Assembly: GCA_001543385.1 (NCBI GenBank)
Contig: LPNH01000017.1
Span: forward strand, 25,413 to 89,412
From: Candidatus Hemicellulosilyticus sp. P3
Lineage (GTDB): Bacteria > Bacteroidota > Bacteroidia > Bacteroidales > P3
DNA length: 64,000 bases
Reading direction: 5' to 3'
Below, in pieces: positions 23,810-32,094 of this stretch. The first letter of the stretch is position 1, and each line of letters starts with the position of its first letter. The translations under genes were made by a program, and so were the position numbers. The notes beneath the pieces are model-generated. The model did no database searches and was not told where the DNA came from. It worked only from the letters and a program-made list of their open reading frames with translations.

Positions 23810-24802
23810 TTATTGCTGGTCAATGCTGACCAGTCGGTATTTGCGGCTGCCGAGACCGATCTTCTCGGCGTGTTCAACCGTGTGGATGCCGTGGCGGCTC
23901 TCGATGCGCTCACGCATGGAGGCCACATCGTTGTCGGCGCCCTGTTCCTGCCCCAGCACGAGGTCGATGCAGGCTTGGTCAAGGGCCACAGGGTCGGTCG
24001 AGGCCAGTATGCCGATGTCCTGCAGCGCCACCGGCGTGGGGTTGCCGTTGCAGTCGCAGTCGATGCTCATGTTGTTCATCACGGCGATATAAATCACTTT
24101 CCCCTTCATATAGTCGTGTACCGCGGCGGCGGCGTTGGCCATGCATTCAAGAAATTTATCCTGGTTCTCGGGAGTGACGAAATCCCACATACGGCTGTAA
24201 TCCTCGCACTGGCCGTTGGTGTGGATATAAGCCTTGCCATTCCGCGAGGCGACGCCGATGCTTGCGTTTTTCAACACGCCTCCGAAACCTCCCATCTGAT
24301 GGCCTTTGAAATGTGCCAGGTTGATCATGAAATCATAATTCTCAATATTCTTCCCCACAATATTATAGTTCATATAAGTGGTGTCGCGCACGGGAATCTT
24401 GATTTCGCCGTCGGCGTCCATAATATCCACACCTCCGACAGCGTTAAACCCGTGCGCTTCGATGACCGCCAGATGGTCGTCGGTGTCCATGCGTTTGCCG
24501 GCATAGGCGGTGTTGCACTCGACAATGCGGCCGTTCACCAGCTGCACCAGCGGTCCGATGAGCCCGGGTTGCAGATAATTGTTGTTGCCGGCCTCACCGG
24601 TGCTGATCTTCACCGCCACACGTCCTTCGGCCTTTACACCCAAAGCGTTGTAAATTGCGACGAGCCCATCGGGGCTGATGTCGGTGGTCATATAAACCGT
24701 TGATCCTTCGTTGGAGGGCTGGGCCTGCGCAGCGTCGCCCTTTTGTTTGCAGCCCGTGAGTGCCAGAGAGGCCACAAAAAGCATAAATACAATACGTTTC
24801 AT
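23810..24802 (-). CDS. DUF362 lipoprotein
   Basis: 330 residues from the ATG at 24802, with the lipobox SLALTGCKQ (Cys18). The DUF362 domain fills the rest: VAIYNALGVKAEGRVAVKIS, then NLAHFKGHQMGGFGGVLKNA and GILASTDPVALDQACIDLV. Full-length relatives often add a 2[4Fe-4S] ferredoxin module; here only DCDCNGN supplies close Cys residues, so a cluster is not assured. DUF362 proteins are linked to anaerobic redox metabolism. A divergent-looking AraC gene lies upstream on the same strand, and the gene has its own TATCTTTG box. Confidence 0.88.
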   Translation of the reverse strand: MKRIVFMLFVASLALTGCKQKGDAAQAQPSNEGSTVYMTTDISPDGLVAIYNALGVKAEGRVAVKISTGEAGNNNYLQPGLIGPLVQLVNGRIVECNTAYAGKRMDTDDHLAVIEAHGFNAVGGVDIMDADGEIKIPVRDTTYMNYNIVGKNIENYDFMINLAHFKGHQMGGFGGVLKNASIGVASRNGKAYIHTNGQCEDYSRMWDFVTPENQDKFLECMANAAAAVHDYMKGKVIYIAVMNNMSIDCDCNGNPTPVALQDIGILASTDPVALDQACIDLVLGQEQGADNDVASMRERIESRHGIHTVEHAEKIGLGSRKYRLVSIDQQ

Positions 24803-24823
24803 TATCTTGATGTTTATTTTGTG

Positions 24824-24831
24824 CAAAGATA
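24824..24831 (-). promoter_or_regulatory. -7 box for the DUF362 gene
   Basis: TATCTTTG on the minus strand, 22 bp before the ATG at 24802. Confidence 0.55.
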
Positions 24832-24896
24832 CCACTAATTGACAAAACCGCCGCTGCACATTTTTCGGTGATTTATTCAAAAATTTACAGACGCAG

Positions 24897-25766
24897 CTAT
24901 TCGCGGAACGTGCTGGGCGCGACGCCCAGGTTCTTCTGCACATAACGGTGGAAATAGCTGAGCGACGAAAACCCGAAGAGGTCGGAAATCTCCTCAATAG
25001 ACAGCGCCTGGTTGCGCAACATGCGGCTTATCTCCAACGCCGTGTAGCGTGATATCCAATGGCTGGCAGGTTCGCCGCTGACTTTCAGGCTGACCTCTGA
25101 AAGATATTTCGGGCTGACACACAATATATCGGCATAATAGCCCACGTTGCGGTGCTGCCTGAAGTCGCCCCTGTCCAGCAGCATCTGAAATTGTTCCATC
25201 AGCCGGGCGTTTGGCGAGGTGATATGAACGACGCCATAATTTTTTGCATGAAAGTCGTAAAAGTCGATAATCATACATTGTACGGCGTTAATCATTGCAT
25301 CCCGGTGAAACAGATGCTTGTCGAAGGCAAGACGTTTCCGGATATAGTCGAAATTGAGCGCACAGATTTGTTGCTGCTCCTCGTCCAGGCGCATGACAGG
25401 GTTGTCGAACAGGGCCAGGCCGCCACGCATCCCGTAATTGCTCTGCGGTGTGGCGACATTGATAAATGCCTCGGTTACATAGATAATGTCAATGGCAAAA
25501 TCTTCGTCGGGCTGGATGTCGCGCATCCGATCGCCATGCCGCGGCATGATCATACAGTCGCCGGCATGTAGCTCAAACGGACGCTCGTTGTAAATAAAAC
25601 GGCAGCTGCCTTGCCGGCAAAAAGCGTGGAGCAGATACCCGTCGAAAGCGTTGCCTGCGGCCGATCCGAGGTCGGAAGAAAGAACTATGTCCGGATTTTT
25701 GATAGTGCAAAAATACAAAAAAACATCGAACCTTGCCTTTGCCGGCCAGCCGCTTGCCGAAAACAT
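24897..25766 (-). CDS. AraC-family transcriptional regulator
   Basis: 289 residues from the ATG at 25766; a further ATG at 25817 is possible. A minus-strand TATTTTTG at 25708-25715 would place the transcript start inside this frame, but no start codon follows it soon, so I keep 25766. The cupin-like sensor (AFCRQGSCRFIYNERPFELH) is followed by two HTH motifs: VGYYADILCVSPKYLSEVSL and SDLFGFSSLSYFHRYVQKNL, ending GVAPSTFRE. It lies just upstream of the DUF362 gene and the FMN reductase operon and probably regulates them. Confidence 0.85.
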   Translation of the reverse strand: MFSASGWPAKARFDVFLYFCTIKNPDIVLSSDLGSAAGNAFDGYLLHAFCRQGSCRFIYNERPFELHAGDCMIMPRHGDRMRDIQPDEDFAIDIIYVTEAFINVATPQSNYGMRGGLALFDNPVMRLDEEQQQICALNFDYIRKRLAFDKHLFHRDAMINAVQCMIIDFYDFHAKNYGVVHITSPNARLMEQFQMLLDRGDFRQHRNVGYYADILCVSPKYLSEVSLKVSGEPASHWISRYTALEISRMLRNQALSIEEISDLFGFSSLSYFHRYVQKNLGVAPSTFRE

Positions 25767-25768
25767 CG

Positions 25769-25776
25769 TATATTTG
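25769..25776 (+). promoter_or_regulatory. -7 box for the glutathione peroxidase gene
   Basis: TATATTTG, exact TAnnTTTG match, 49 bp before the ATG at 25826. It overlaps the possible start of the AraC gene. Confidence 0.5.
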
Positions 25777-25825
25777 TACCCACTAAGATCAAGCCGCAAC
25801 ACATCAATCCAAATCATAGCAAACC

Positions 25826-26368
25826 ATGGAAAACATCTACAGCTTCAAGGCCGTCGCCAGTAACGGCAAAGATGTCGACTTCGCCCAGTTCCAGGGCAAA
25901 GTGCTGCTCATCGTCAATACCGCCAGCAAATGCGGTTTCACACCCCAGTTCGACGGGCTGGAGAAACTCAACGAAAAATACCGTGACCGCGGGCTCGTTG
26001 TCATCGGTTTCCCCTGCAACCAGTTCGCCAATCAAGACCCCGGCAGCGACGGCGAGATTCAGGAGTTCTGCCGTGTCAACTACGGCGTGACATTCCAGAT
26101 TATGAAAAAAATCGATGTCAACGGCGATGCCGAACACCCGCTTTTCACCTACCTGAAAGCCCATGCCCCGGCAGAAGAAATCAAAGGCTTGAAAGCCAAG
26201 ATGACCAATGCCATGTTTTCCAAAATCAGCAAGTCGGTCTCAAAAGAAAGCGACATCAAATGGAATTTCACCAAATTCCTCATTTCGCGCGACGGCACAC
26301 AAATCAAGCGCTTTGCCCCCATGGTCGAGCCGGAGAAACTGGAGCGTGAGATAGAGTCGCTGCTGTAG
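25826..26368 (+). CDS. Glutathione peroxidase family thiol peroxidase
   Basis: 180 residues. Catalytic residues are visible: peroxidatic Cys36 (ASKCGFTPQ), Gln with FPCNQFANQ near 66, and Trp146-Asn147 (KWNFTKFL). Cys64 in FPCNQ is at a position that serves as the resolving Cys in many thioredoxin-dependent members. It carries no selenocysteine and no signal peptide, so it is a cytosolic hydroperoxide reductase likely using thioredoxin. It has its own promoter; the ogt-like gene follows 78 bp later. Confidence 0.95.
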   Translation: MENIYSFKAVASNGKDVDFAQFQGKVLLIVNTASKCGFTPQFDGLEKLNEKYRDRGLVVIGFPCNQFANQDPGSDGEIQEFCRVNYGVTFQIMKKIDVNGDAEHPLFTYLKAHAPAEEIKGLKAKMTNAMFSKISKSVSKESDIKWNFTKFLISRDGTQIKRFAPMVEPEKLEREIESLL

Positions 26369-26446
26369 ACCGACGTCACCGGAGGCTTTGCGCCCCGGCC
26401 GACAGTGCCCGCAGCCCGGAGGCGGCCGGCGTCAACGAGATACGAC

Positions 26447-26944
26447 ATGAACATCACCACCCGTTACGACAGTCCGCTCGGCGCCATCACGCTGGTCAGT
26501 GCCGGCTGTGCGCTGACAGGGCTCTACTTTGACGGCCAGAAACACCGCCCCGATCTCCGACCCGGGCTGCACGAGGCCGACATCGACCTCCCCGTCTTCA
26601 GGCAGACAAAAGAATGGCTTGACATCTACTTCAGCGGCGGCATCCCTGCTTTTGTGCCGCCGCTGTCCGTGCAGGCGGGCGACTTCCGTCGCCGCGTGTG
26701 GGAAGCATTGCTTGCCATACCCTATGGCACCACGACAACCTACGGAGCCATAGCCCGCGCCATCGCCTGCGAGCGGGGCCTTCAGACCATGTCGGCACAG
26801 GCCGTCGGCGGTGCTGTCGGCCGCAACCCCGTCGCACTCATCATCCCTTGCCACCGTGTCGTCGGCTCCGACGGTTCGCTGACGGGCTATGCCGGCGGAC
26901 TGGATCGCAAGCGGTGGCTCCTTCAGTTAGAAAGTGCCCTGTAG
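26447..26944 (+). CDS. ogt: Methylated-DNA--[protein]-cysteine S-methyltransferase
   Basis: 165 residues. It removes alkyl groups from O6-alkylguanine by transfer to its own Cys135 in PCHRVVG. The DNA-binding HTH (FRRRVWEALLAIPYGTTTTY, then VGGAVGRNPVALIIPCHR) and the N-terminal RNase H-like domain are complete. The length is that of Ogt rather than Ada. The ATG at 26447 is preferred to the upstream in-frame start at 26405, which adds an Arg-rich non-conserved stretch. It probably shares the promoter of the peroxidase gene. Confidence 0.95.
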   Translation: MNITTRYDSPLGAITLVSAGCALTGLYFDGQKHRPDLRPGLHEADIDLPVFRQTKEWLDIYFSGGIPAFVPPLSVQAGDFRRRVWEALLAIPYGTTTTYGAIARAIACERGLQTMSAQAVGGAVGRNPVALIIPCHRVVGSDGSLTGYAGGLDRKRWLLQLESAL

Positions 26945-26986
26945 CATACGTTGCGGCGGATCAGATCCATGCCGCCCCGCCGGAAA

Positions 26987-27364
26987 CTAATCCTCGTCGC
27001 GGCGGGCGTTCGGCACGGCAAAAACAACCGTTGCGACACCGGCCGCACCCACGATAGGGACAATTATCCGTGCCACCGAGCCCGCCGGTATAAAGACAAA
27101 TGTTGAAAGCGTCACCATCACCGTCATCACCCCGACGGCTCCGGCCTTCTGCGTGGCGGTCATGCCGCCCCGTCGCTGATAGTTGCGTATATACATCCCC
27201 AGCCACGACTTCAACAGCCACTGCTGCAGTCGCGGCGAGCTGCGGTAGAAAAGCCACGAGGCTAACAGTAGAAACGGTGTGGTGGGCAGCCCCGGCACCA
27301 CAACGCCCAGTGCTCCCAATGCTACCGCCACCAACCCCGACACGATATAAAAATGCTTCTTCAT
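26987..27364 (-). CDS. YbaN/DUF454 small inner-membrane protein
   Basis: 125 residues with three or four membrane helices. The hallmark GVVVPGLPTTPFLLLASWLF is followed by RSSPRLQQWLLKSWLGMYIR and a hydrophobic end (STFVFIPAGSVARIIVPIVG), then a charged tail. DUF454 proteins such as E. coli YbaN have no established function. It lies 42 bp after the thioesterase gene and is converging on ogt. Confidence 0.9.
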   Translation of the reverse strand: MKKHFYIVSGLVAVALGALGVVVPGLPTTPFLLLASWLFYRSSPRLQQWLLKSWLGMYIRNYQRRGGMTATQKAGAVGVMTVMVTLSTFVFIPAGSVARIIVPIVGAAGVATVVFAVPNARRDED

Positions 27365-27406
27365 CGGCGCGTCACACCCTGATTGTCTTTCCTCCCGCCG
27401 GACCGC

Positions 27407-27808
27407 TCACAGCTGCTTAATGCGTCCGTAAAGCTCCGGGAAGCGTGTCTCCAGCGCCACCGGACGTCCCTTCTCCAAAAAACAGTGCGTGCTGGTGGCC
27501 GTACAGACCGTTCTGCCCGCCACCTGCATCGTATACGAAAAAGTGATCTTCAGCGGAGTCATCTCCGCCACAGCCACCTGTATCTCGACAATGTCCTTAA
27601 ATGTGGTGGAGTGCTTGTACCGGCAGTCGACGGCGACAACCGGCGAGACAACCCCTTCCGCCTCCATCCGGTCGAATCCATATCCGATCTGGTCCATCCA
27701 GTCCACCCGCGCCTCTTCCATAAAGCGGACATAATTAGAATGATGCGTGATACCCATACGGTCGCATTCATAATATTTCACCTCGTGTCGATAAGGTCGT
27801 ATTTCCAT
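27407..27808 (-). CDS. YbgC/4HBT-type acyl-CoA thioesterase
   Basis: 133 residues with the hot-dog fold. The active-site pattern is YYECDRMGITHHSNYVRFME, with Asp16 as the likely catalytic acid and His23 close by. It hydrolyses short acyl-CoA or related thioesters in the cytosol. It is the middle gene of a minus-strand set with the metallophosphoesterase (36 bp upstream) and the DUF454 gene (42 bp downstream). Confidence 0.9.
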   Translation of the reverse strand: MEIRPYRHEVKYYECDRMGITHHSNYVRFMEEARVDWMDQIGYGFDRMEAEGVVSPVVAVDCRYKHSTTFKDIVEIQVAVAEMTPLKITFSYTMQVAGRTVCTATSTHCFLEKGRPVALETRFPELYGRIKQL

Positions 27809-27844
27809 TTTTTAGTCTGATTTATTGCTTGTATCACAATCAAG

Positions 27845-28975
27845 TCACTGTGCGGCACCCGTTGTCTCCACTGTCCCCGGCATCAAATTGATAACCACAT
27901 ATTCCGACTGCGTGCCGATACGGTATTTGGCACCCCATATACCCAGTCCGGAACTGACATAATAAGTCGTCGCGCCCTTTCTTAGCTCTCCCCATGAGCA
28001 TTCGTACAGCGCGTCGGTAATCCACGACAGCGGCCAGATCTGGCCACGGTGCGTATGTCCGCTGATCTGCAGGTCTACACCCGCTTGCCCGGCCTCCTCC
28101 AGATGGTAAGGCTGGTGGTCCAAAAGGACAGCAAAAGCCGCCGGCCGGAACACAAACTCGTCGATACCCTTGCGGCGGGAGTTGGTGCGGTCGTCGCGTC
28201 CTGCAATGTCGACATCCCCGGCGTTGACCACTGTGTCGCGCAACAGCGTGATGCCTGCCTCGCTATAAAATTGCTCCACTTCGCCCGGTGAATAATATGC
28301 TGCATAATACTCGTGATTGCCCAAGCAGGCATAGACGGGCATCTGCAGCCCGCCGAGCCCCTCGGCCATGTCCTCATGCAGCAAGGGCCTCATCGAGCGG
28401 TCAATCAAGTCGCCGGCCATGAGCAACATGTCGCCGCCCTCGTGGTTGAGCATTGCCACCCAGCGGTCGAGGTCGGCGCGGCGGTTGTGGTAGCCGAGAT
28501 GCAGGTCGCTCACGGCAAGCACCTTCACGGGGTGGTCTACCTTGCCGTGGGTGTCGATAGTCAATTCCACACGCCGTTTGTGCTCGTAGTGAAGACTGGC
28601 ATAAACAAACAACAATGCCATGGCCGCCGACAATACTCCCGTCGACACCCATGAGTCGCGAATCCATGCCGTCGGCAGCACATGTAACAGCCGCAGCAGG
28701 TCGGCCGCCAGAAAAAACAAGAAAAGATAAAAGATGACAACCAGCCCCTTGTTGCCCGCGTTGTATACCGCCACGGCAAGGCCGTAAGGCACTCGGTCCA
28801 GATAGCGGGTCAGTGAAAACACAGCCATAGCCACACAGGCGGCTTCCACTCCCACCAGCGTCCACCTCATCCACGCCACGGGCGGAAGCATCCACAGGTG
28901 CCACCCCGTATATCCCGTCAACAACAGCAACAACAGCAAAATAACAGCCATCTTCCAATCCTGGTTACATCCCAT
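27845..28975 (-). CDS. Membrane-anchored metallophosphoesterase
   Basis: 376 residues from the ATG at 28975; an ATG at 28951 is also possible. The N-terminal half has about four membrane helices (MAVILLLLLLLTG, VVIFYLFLFFLAADLL, GVLSAAMALLFVYASL). The calcineurin-like domain follows with all metal-binding motifs: DLHLGYHN, GDLIDRS, GNHEYY, and GHTHRGQIWP near residue 330. This is the YaeI-like group; the substrate may be a phospholipid or lipid-linked phosphate. It heads the thioesterase/DUF454 set and is followed upstream by the CRISPR locus. Confidence 0.9.
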   Translation of the reverse strand: MGCNQDWKMAVILLLLLLLTGYTGWHLWMLPPVAWMRWTLVGVEAACVAMAVFSLTRYLDRVPYGLAVAVYNAGNKGLVVIFYLFLFFLAADLLRLLHVLPTAWIRDSWVSTGVLSAAMALLFVYASLHYEHKRRVELTIDTHGKVDHPVKVLAVSDLHLGYHNRRADLDRWVAMLNHEGGDMLLMAGDLIDRSMRPLLHEDMAEGLGGLQMPVYACLGNHEYYAAYYSPGEVEQFYSEAGITLLRDTVVNAGDVDIAGRDDRTNSRRKGIDEFVFRPAAFAVLLDHQPYHLEEAGQAGVDLQISGHTHRGQIWPLSWITDALYECSWGELRKGATTYYVSSGLGIWGAKYRIGTQSEYVVINLMPGTVETTGAAQ

Positions 28976-29133
28976 CCCAATTGAGTGATAGAGATACAAA
29001 CATTCTTCTAAAACGCAATGTCAGGCTATTTATTGCATCCTTCCCCCGCTCGCTAATGGCGGAGGAATAGACCATAAAAGACAATAGTATGAAATGTCAG
29101 CCTGACGATCGATGTGGATTTAAATTTTTTTCG

Positions 29134-29141
29134 TATCTTTG
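29134..29141 (+). promoter_or_regulatory. -7 box of the tracrRNA gene
   Basis: TATCTTTG, an exact TAnnTTTG match, six bases before the anti-repeat. Confidence 0.65.
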
Positions 29142-29146
29142 TAGCG

Positions 29147-29227
29147 CTTTTTAAGCAATTCACAATAAGGATTATTCCGTTGTGAAAACTACTAAGAGGG
29201 CGGAGTTTCAAGCTCCGTCGTCTTTTT
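29147..29227 (+). ncRNA. tracrRNA
   Basis: About 81 nt. The anti-repeat at 29147-29165 is the perfect reverse complement of CRISPR-repeat positions 2-20 (19 bp). A short nexus-like hairpin GGA-TTAT-TCC follows at 29169-29178. It ends in a terminator: GGCGGAG (29199-29205) pairs with CTCCGTC (29213-29219, one G-U), then CTTTTT. A canonical TATCTTTG box precedes it. It is on the same strand as the repeats as written, so the crRNA would be read rightward. It should pair with pre-crRNA and load Cas9. Confidence 0.88.
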
Positions 29228-29291
29228 ATAATAGGAAGTGTTCCGTATTATAATGCAGGGGTTTCGCAGTCGAAAAGTGAAGATGGGAACA

Positions 29292-29339
29292 GTTGTGAAT
29301 TGCTTAAAAAGAAAACATCGATATTGGTTCTTTGACATC
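29292..29339 (+). repeat. Outlier CRISPR repeat, separated from the array
   Basis: It matches the array repeat at 46 of 48 positions (C instead of T at position 28 and at the last base). It is separated from the first array repeat by 171 bp, too long for a spacer, and this gap contains a small minus-strand ORF. On the minus strand it lies in the 3' region of that ORF's transcript. Confidence 0.9.
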
Positions 29340-29353
29340 AGGTCAGTCGAGAA

Positions 29354-29452
29354 TCAATGAAACGCATAGAAAAATGAAATAATGAGAAAAATAACAATAA
29401 AAGAAATTGATAAAATAAGTAATGCAGCAGCAAAATAGAATAACTTTTTCAT
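29354..29452 (-). CDS. 32-residue hydrophobic peptide inside the CRISPR locus
   Basis: ATG at 29452, stop TGA at 29354. The peptide is MKKLFYFAAALLILSISFIV followed by IFLIISFFYAFH: two Lys and then one continuous hydrophobic stretch of about 28 residues, like a type I toxin or a bare signal anchor. A TATATTTG promoter box sits 15 bp before the ATG on the same strand. The mRNA would continue leftward, antisense through the outlier repeat, and so carry an anti-repeat. The coding status is unproven: 33 codons without a stop can arise in AT-rich DNA. Confidence 0.4.
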   Translation of the reverse strand: MKKLFYFAAALLILSISFIVIFLIISFFYAFH

Positions 29453-29467
29453 ATTAGTTTTTTTCTA

Positions 29468-29475
29468 CAAATATA
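29468..29475 (-). promoter_or_regulatory. -7 box driving the hydrophobic ORF
   Basis: TATATTTG on the minus strand, exact TAnnTTTG match, placed to transcribe the 32-residue ORF and the antisense of the outlier repeat. It may also mark the AT-rich leader. Confidence 0.45.
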
Positions 29476-29510
29476 CATTAAATATTACTTAGTATTAGAT
29501 ACAGATGCGT

Positions 29511-30569
29511 GTTGTGAATTGCTTAAAAAGAAAACATTGATATTGGTTCTTTGACATTATCTTCAACATCCAATTTTTGAAGAGCAAGTTGTGAATTGCT
29601 TAAAAAGAAAACATTGATATTGGTTCTTTGACATTGCAGAGGCGGCAGTTAAGTATATCATCAACGTTGTGAATTGCTTAAAAAGAAAACATTGATATTG
29701 GTTCTTTGACATTGAGCGGTGCAAGTTCTCTTTGCCAGTTGAAGTTGTGAATTGCTTAAAAAGAAAACATTGATATTGGTTCTTTGACATTTTTGCAAAG
29801 CCTGTCATTGATTTCATCATGGTTGTGAATTGCTTAAAAAGAAAACATTGATATTGGTTCTTTGACATTCACCAAGCGTGGCATCTGCAAGGGCAGCCGG
29901 TTGTGAATTGCTTAAAAAGAAAACATTGATATTGGTTCTTTGACATTAGCCCCTCGTTGCGTCCCTTCTGGCACACGGTTGTGAATTGCTTAAAAAGAAA
30001 ACATTGATATTGGTTCTTTGACATTACGGAGCCTTACCTGTGTATGCAGTACGCGTTGTGAATTGCTTAAAAAGAAAACATTGATATTGGTTCTTTGACA
30101 TTTATCCACCAATCAAAAAAAACTGCAGCCAAGTTGTGAATTGCTTAAAAAGAAAACATTGATATTGGTTCTTTGACATTGCTGTGTGGACGTTGGCAAT
30201 TGTCTTGTTGGTTGTGAATTGCTTAAAAAGAAAACATTGATATTGGTTCTTTGACATTAGAACCGGGCGCGTTGCTGCAACTGACCGTGTTGTGAATTGC
30301 TTAAAAAGAAAACATTGATATTGGTTCTTTGACATTTTCTTCCATAGTTTCCATTTGCGAGAACTAGTTGTGAATTGCTTAAAAAGAAAACATTGATATT
30401 GGTTCTTTGACATTTTGGAGACGTTAAAGCAAGGCGCTAAAGAGTTGTGAATTGCTTAAAAAGAAAACATTGATATTGGTTCTTTGACATTGCTTCGAGT
30501 GTATTCCTGAACGATGCACAGGTTGTGAATTGCTTAAAAAGAAAACATTGATATTGGTTCTTTGACATT
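29511..30569 (+). CRISPR. Type II-C CRISPR array, 14 repeats and 13 spacers
   Basis: Fourteen 48-bp repeats start at 29511, 29588, 29666, 29744, 29822, 29900, 29978, 30055, 30133, 30211, 30289, 30367, 30444 and 30522. They begin GTTGTGAATTGCTTAAAAAG and end GGTTCTTTGACATT. The copies are identical by eye. The 13 spacers are 29-30 bp and all different; none obviously matches another part of this window. Repeat length and the Cas9-Cas1-Cas2 set without Cas4 or Csn2 indicate subtype II-C. The left side (29340-29510) is AT-rich and may be the leader. Confidence 0.98.
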
Positions 30570-30621
30570 ACGATGTCAGTAATAATATGATATACAATGT
30601 TCTAAACGCTGTCAAAGAATG

Positions 30622-30653
30622 AAAAAATCTCGCCCGAAAAGGCGGGATTTTTT
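30622..30653. terminator. Bidirectional terminator between array and cas genes
   Basis: AAAAAATC-CGCC and GGCG-GATTTTTT form a symmetrical hairpin with A and T tracts on both sides. It would stop array transcripts from the left and cas transcripts from the right. Confidence 0.8.
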
Positions 30654-30700
30654 GTTTTCGGCATACTCTTTTCTAATCCTGATCCCCCCCTCCCCCCCCC

Positions 30701-30833
30701 CAACCGGTCAATCGGATTTATGCCAGATACGTCAAGGCGGCAGACAAGATGCCGGAAGAAATGCTGATAAGGCTAAATAACCCCTAAAAGCGGACAGCAT
30801 GCTGAAAAGTCATTCGAATGACCGATTGGGGAT
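30701..30833 (+). mobile_element. MITE-like element, shorter copy
   Basis: It shares with 20136-20334 (opposite strand) the segments GGATTTATG, ACAAGATGCCGnAAGAAATG plus CTGATA, and a terminal GACCGATT-GGG. The ends CCAACCGGTCAATCG and CGAATGACCGATTGG are inverted repeats with two mismatches, and GTCATTCGAATGAC is a perfect palindrome. In frame it encodes YVKAADKMPEEMLIRLNNP. It lies between the CRISPR terminator and cas2, preceded by C7-T-C10 tracts (30684-30701). Confidence 0.5.
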
Positions 30834-30848
30834 TGTTTGACGGCGGTG

Positions 30849-32088
<1,240 letters not shown>

Positions 32089-32094
32089 GGGGCG

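Noticed and set aside
29511..30569. Minus-strand ORFs with repeated MSKNQYQCFLFKQF
   Set aside because: They are translations of the CRISPR repeats in antisense, not protein repeats.
29511..30569. Self-targeting spacers
   Set aside because: By eye none of the 13 spacers matches another site in the window; a genome-wide search was not possible.
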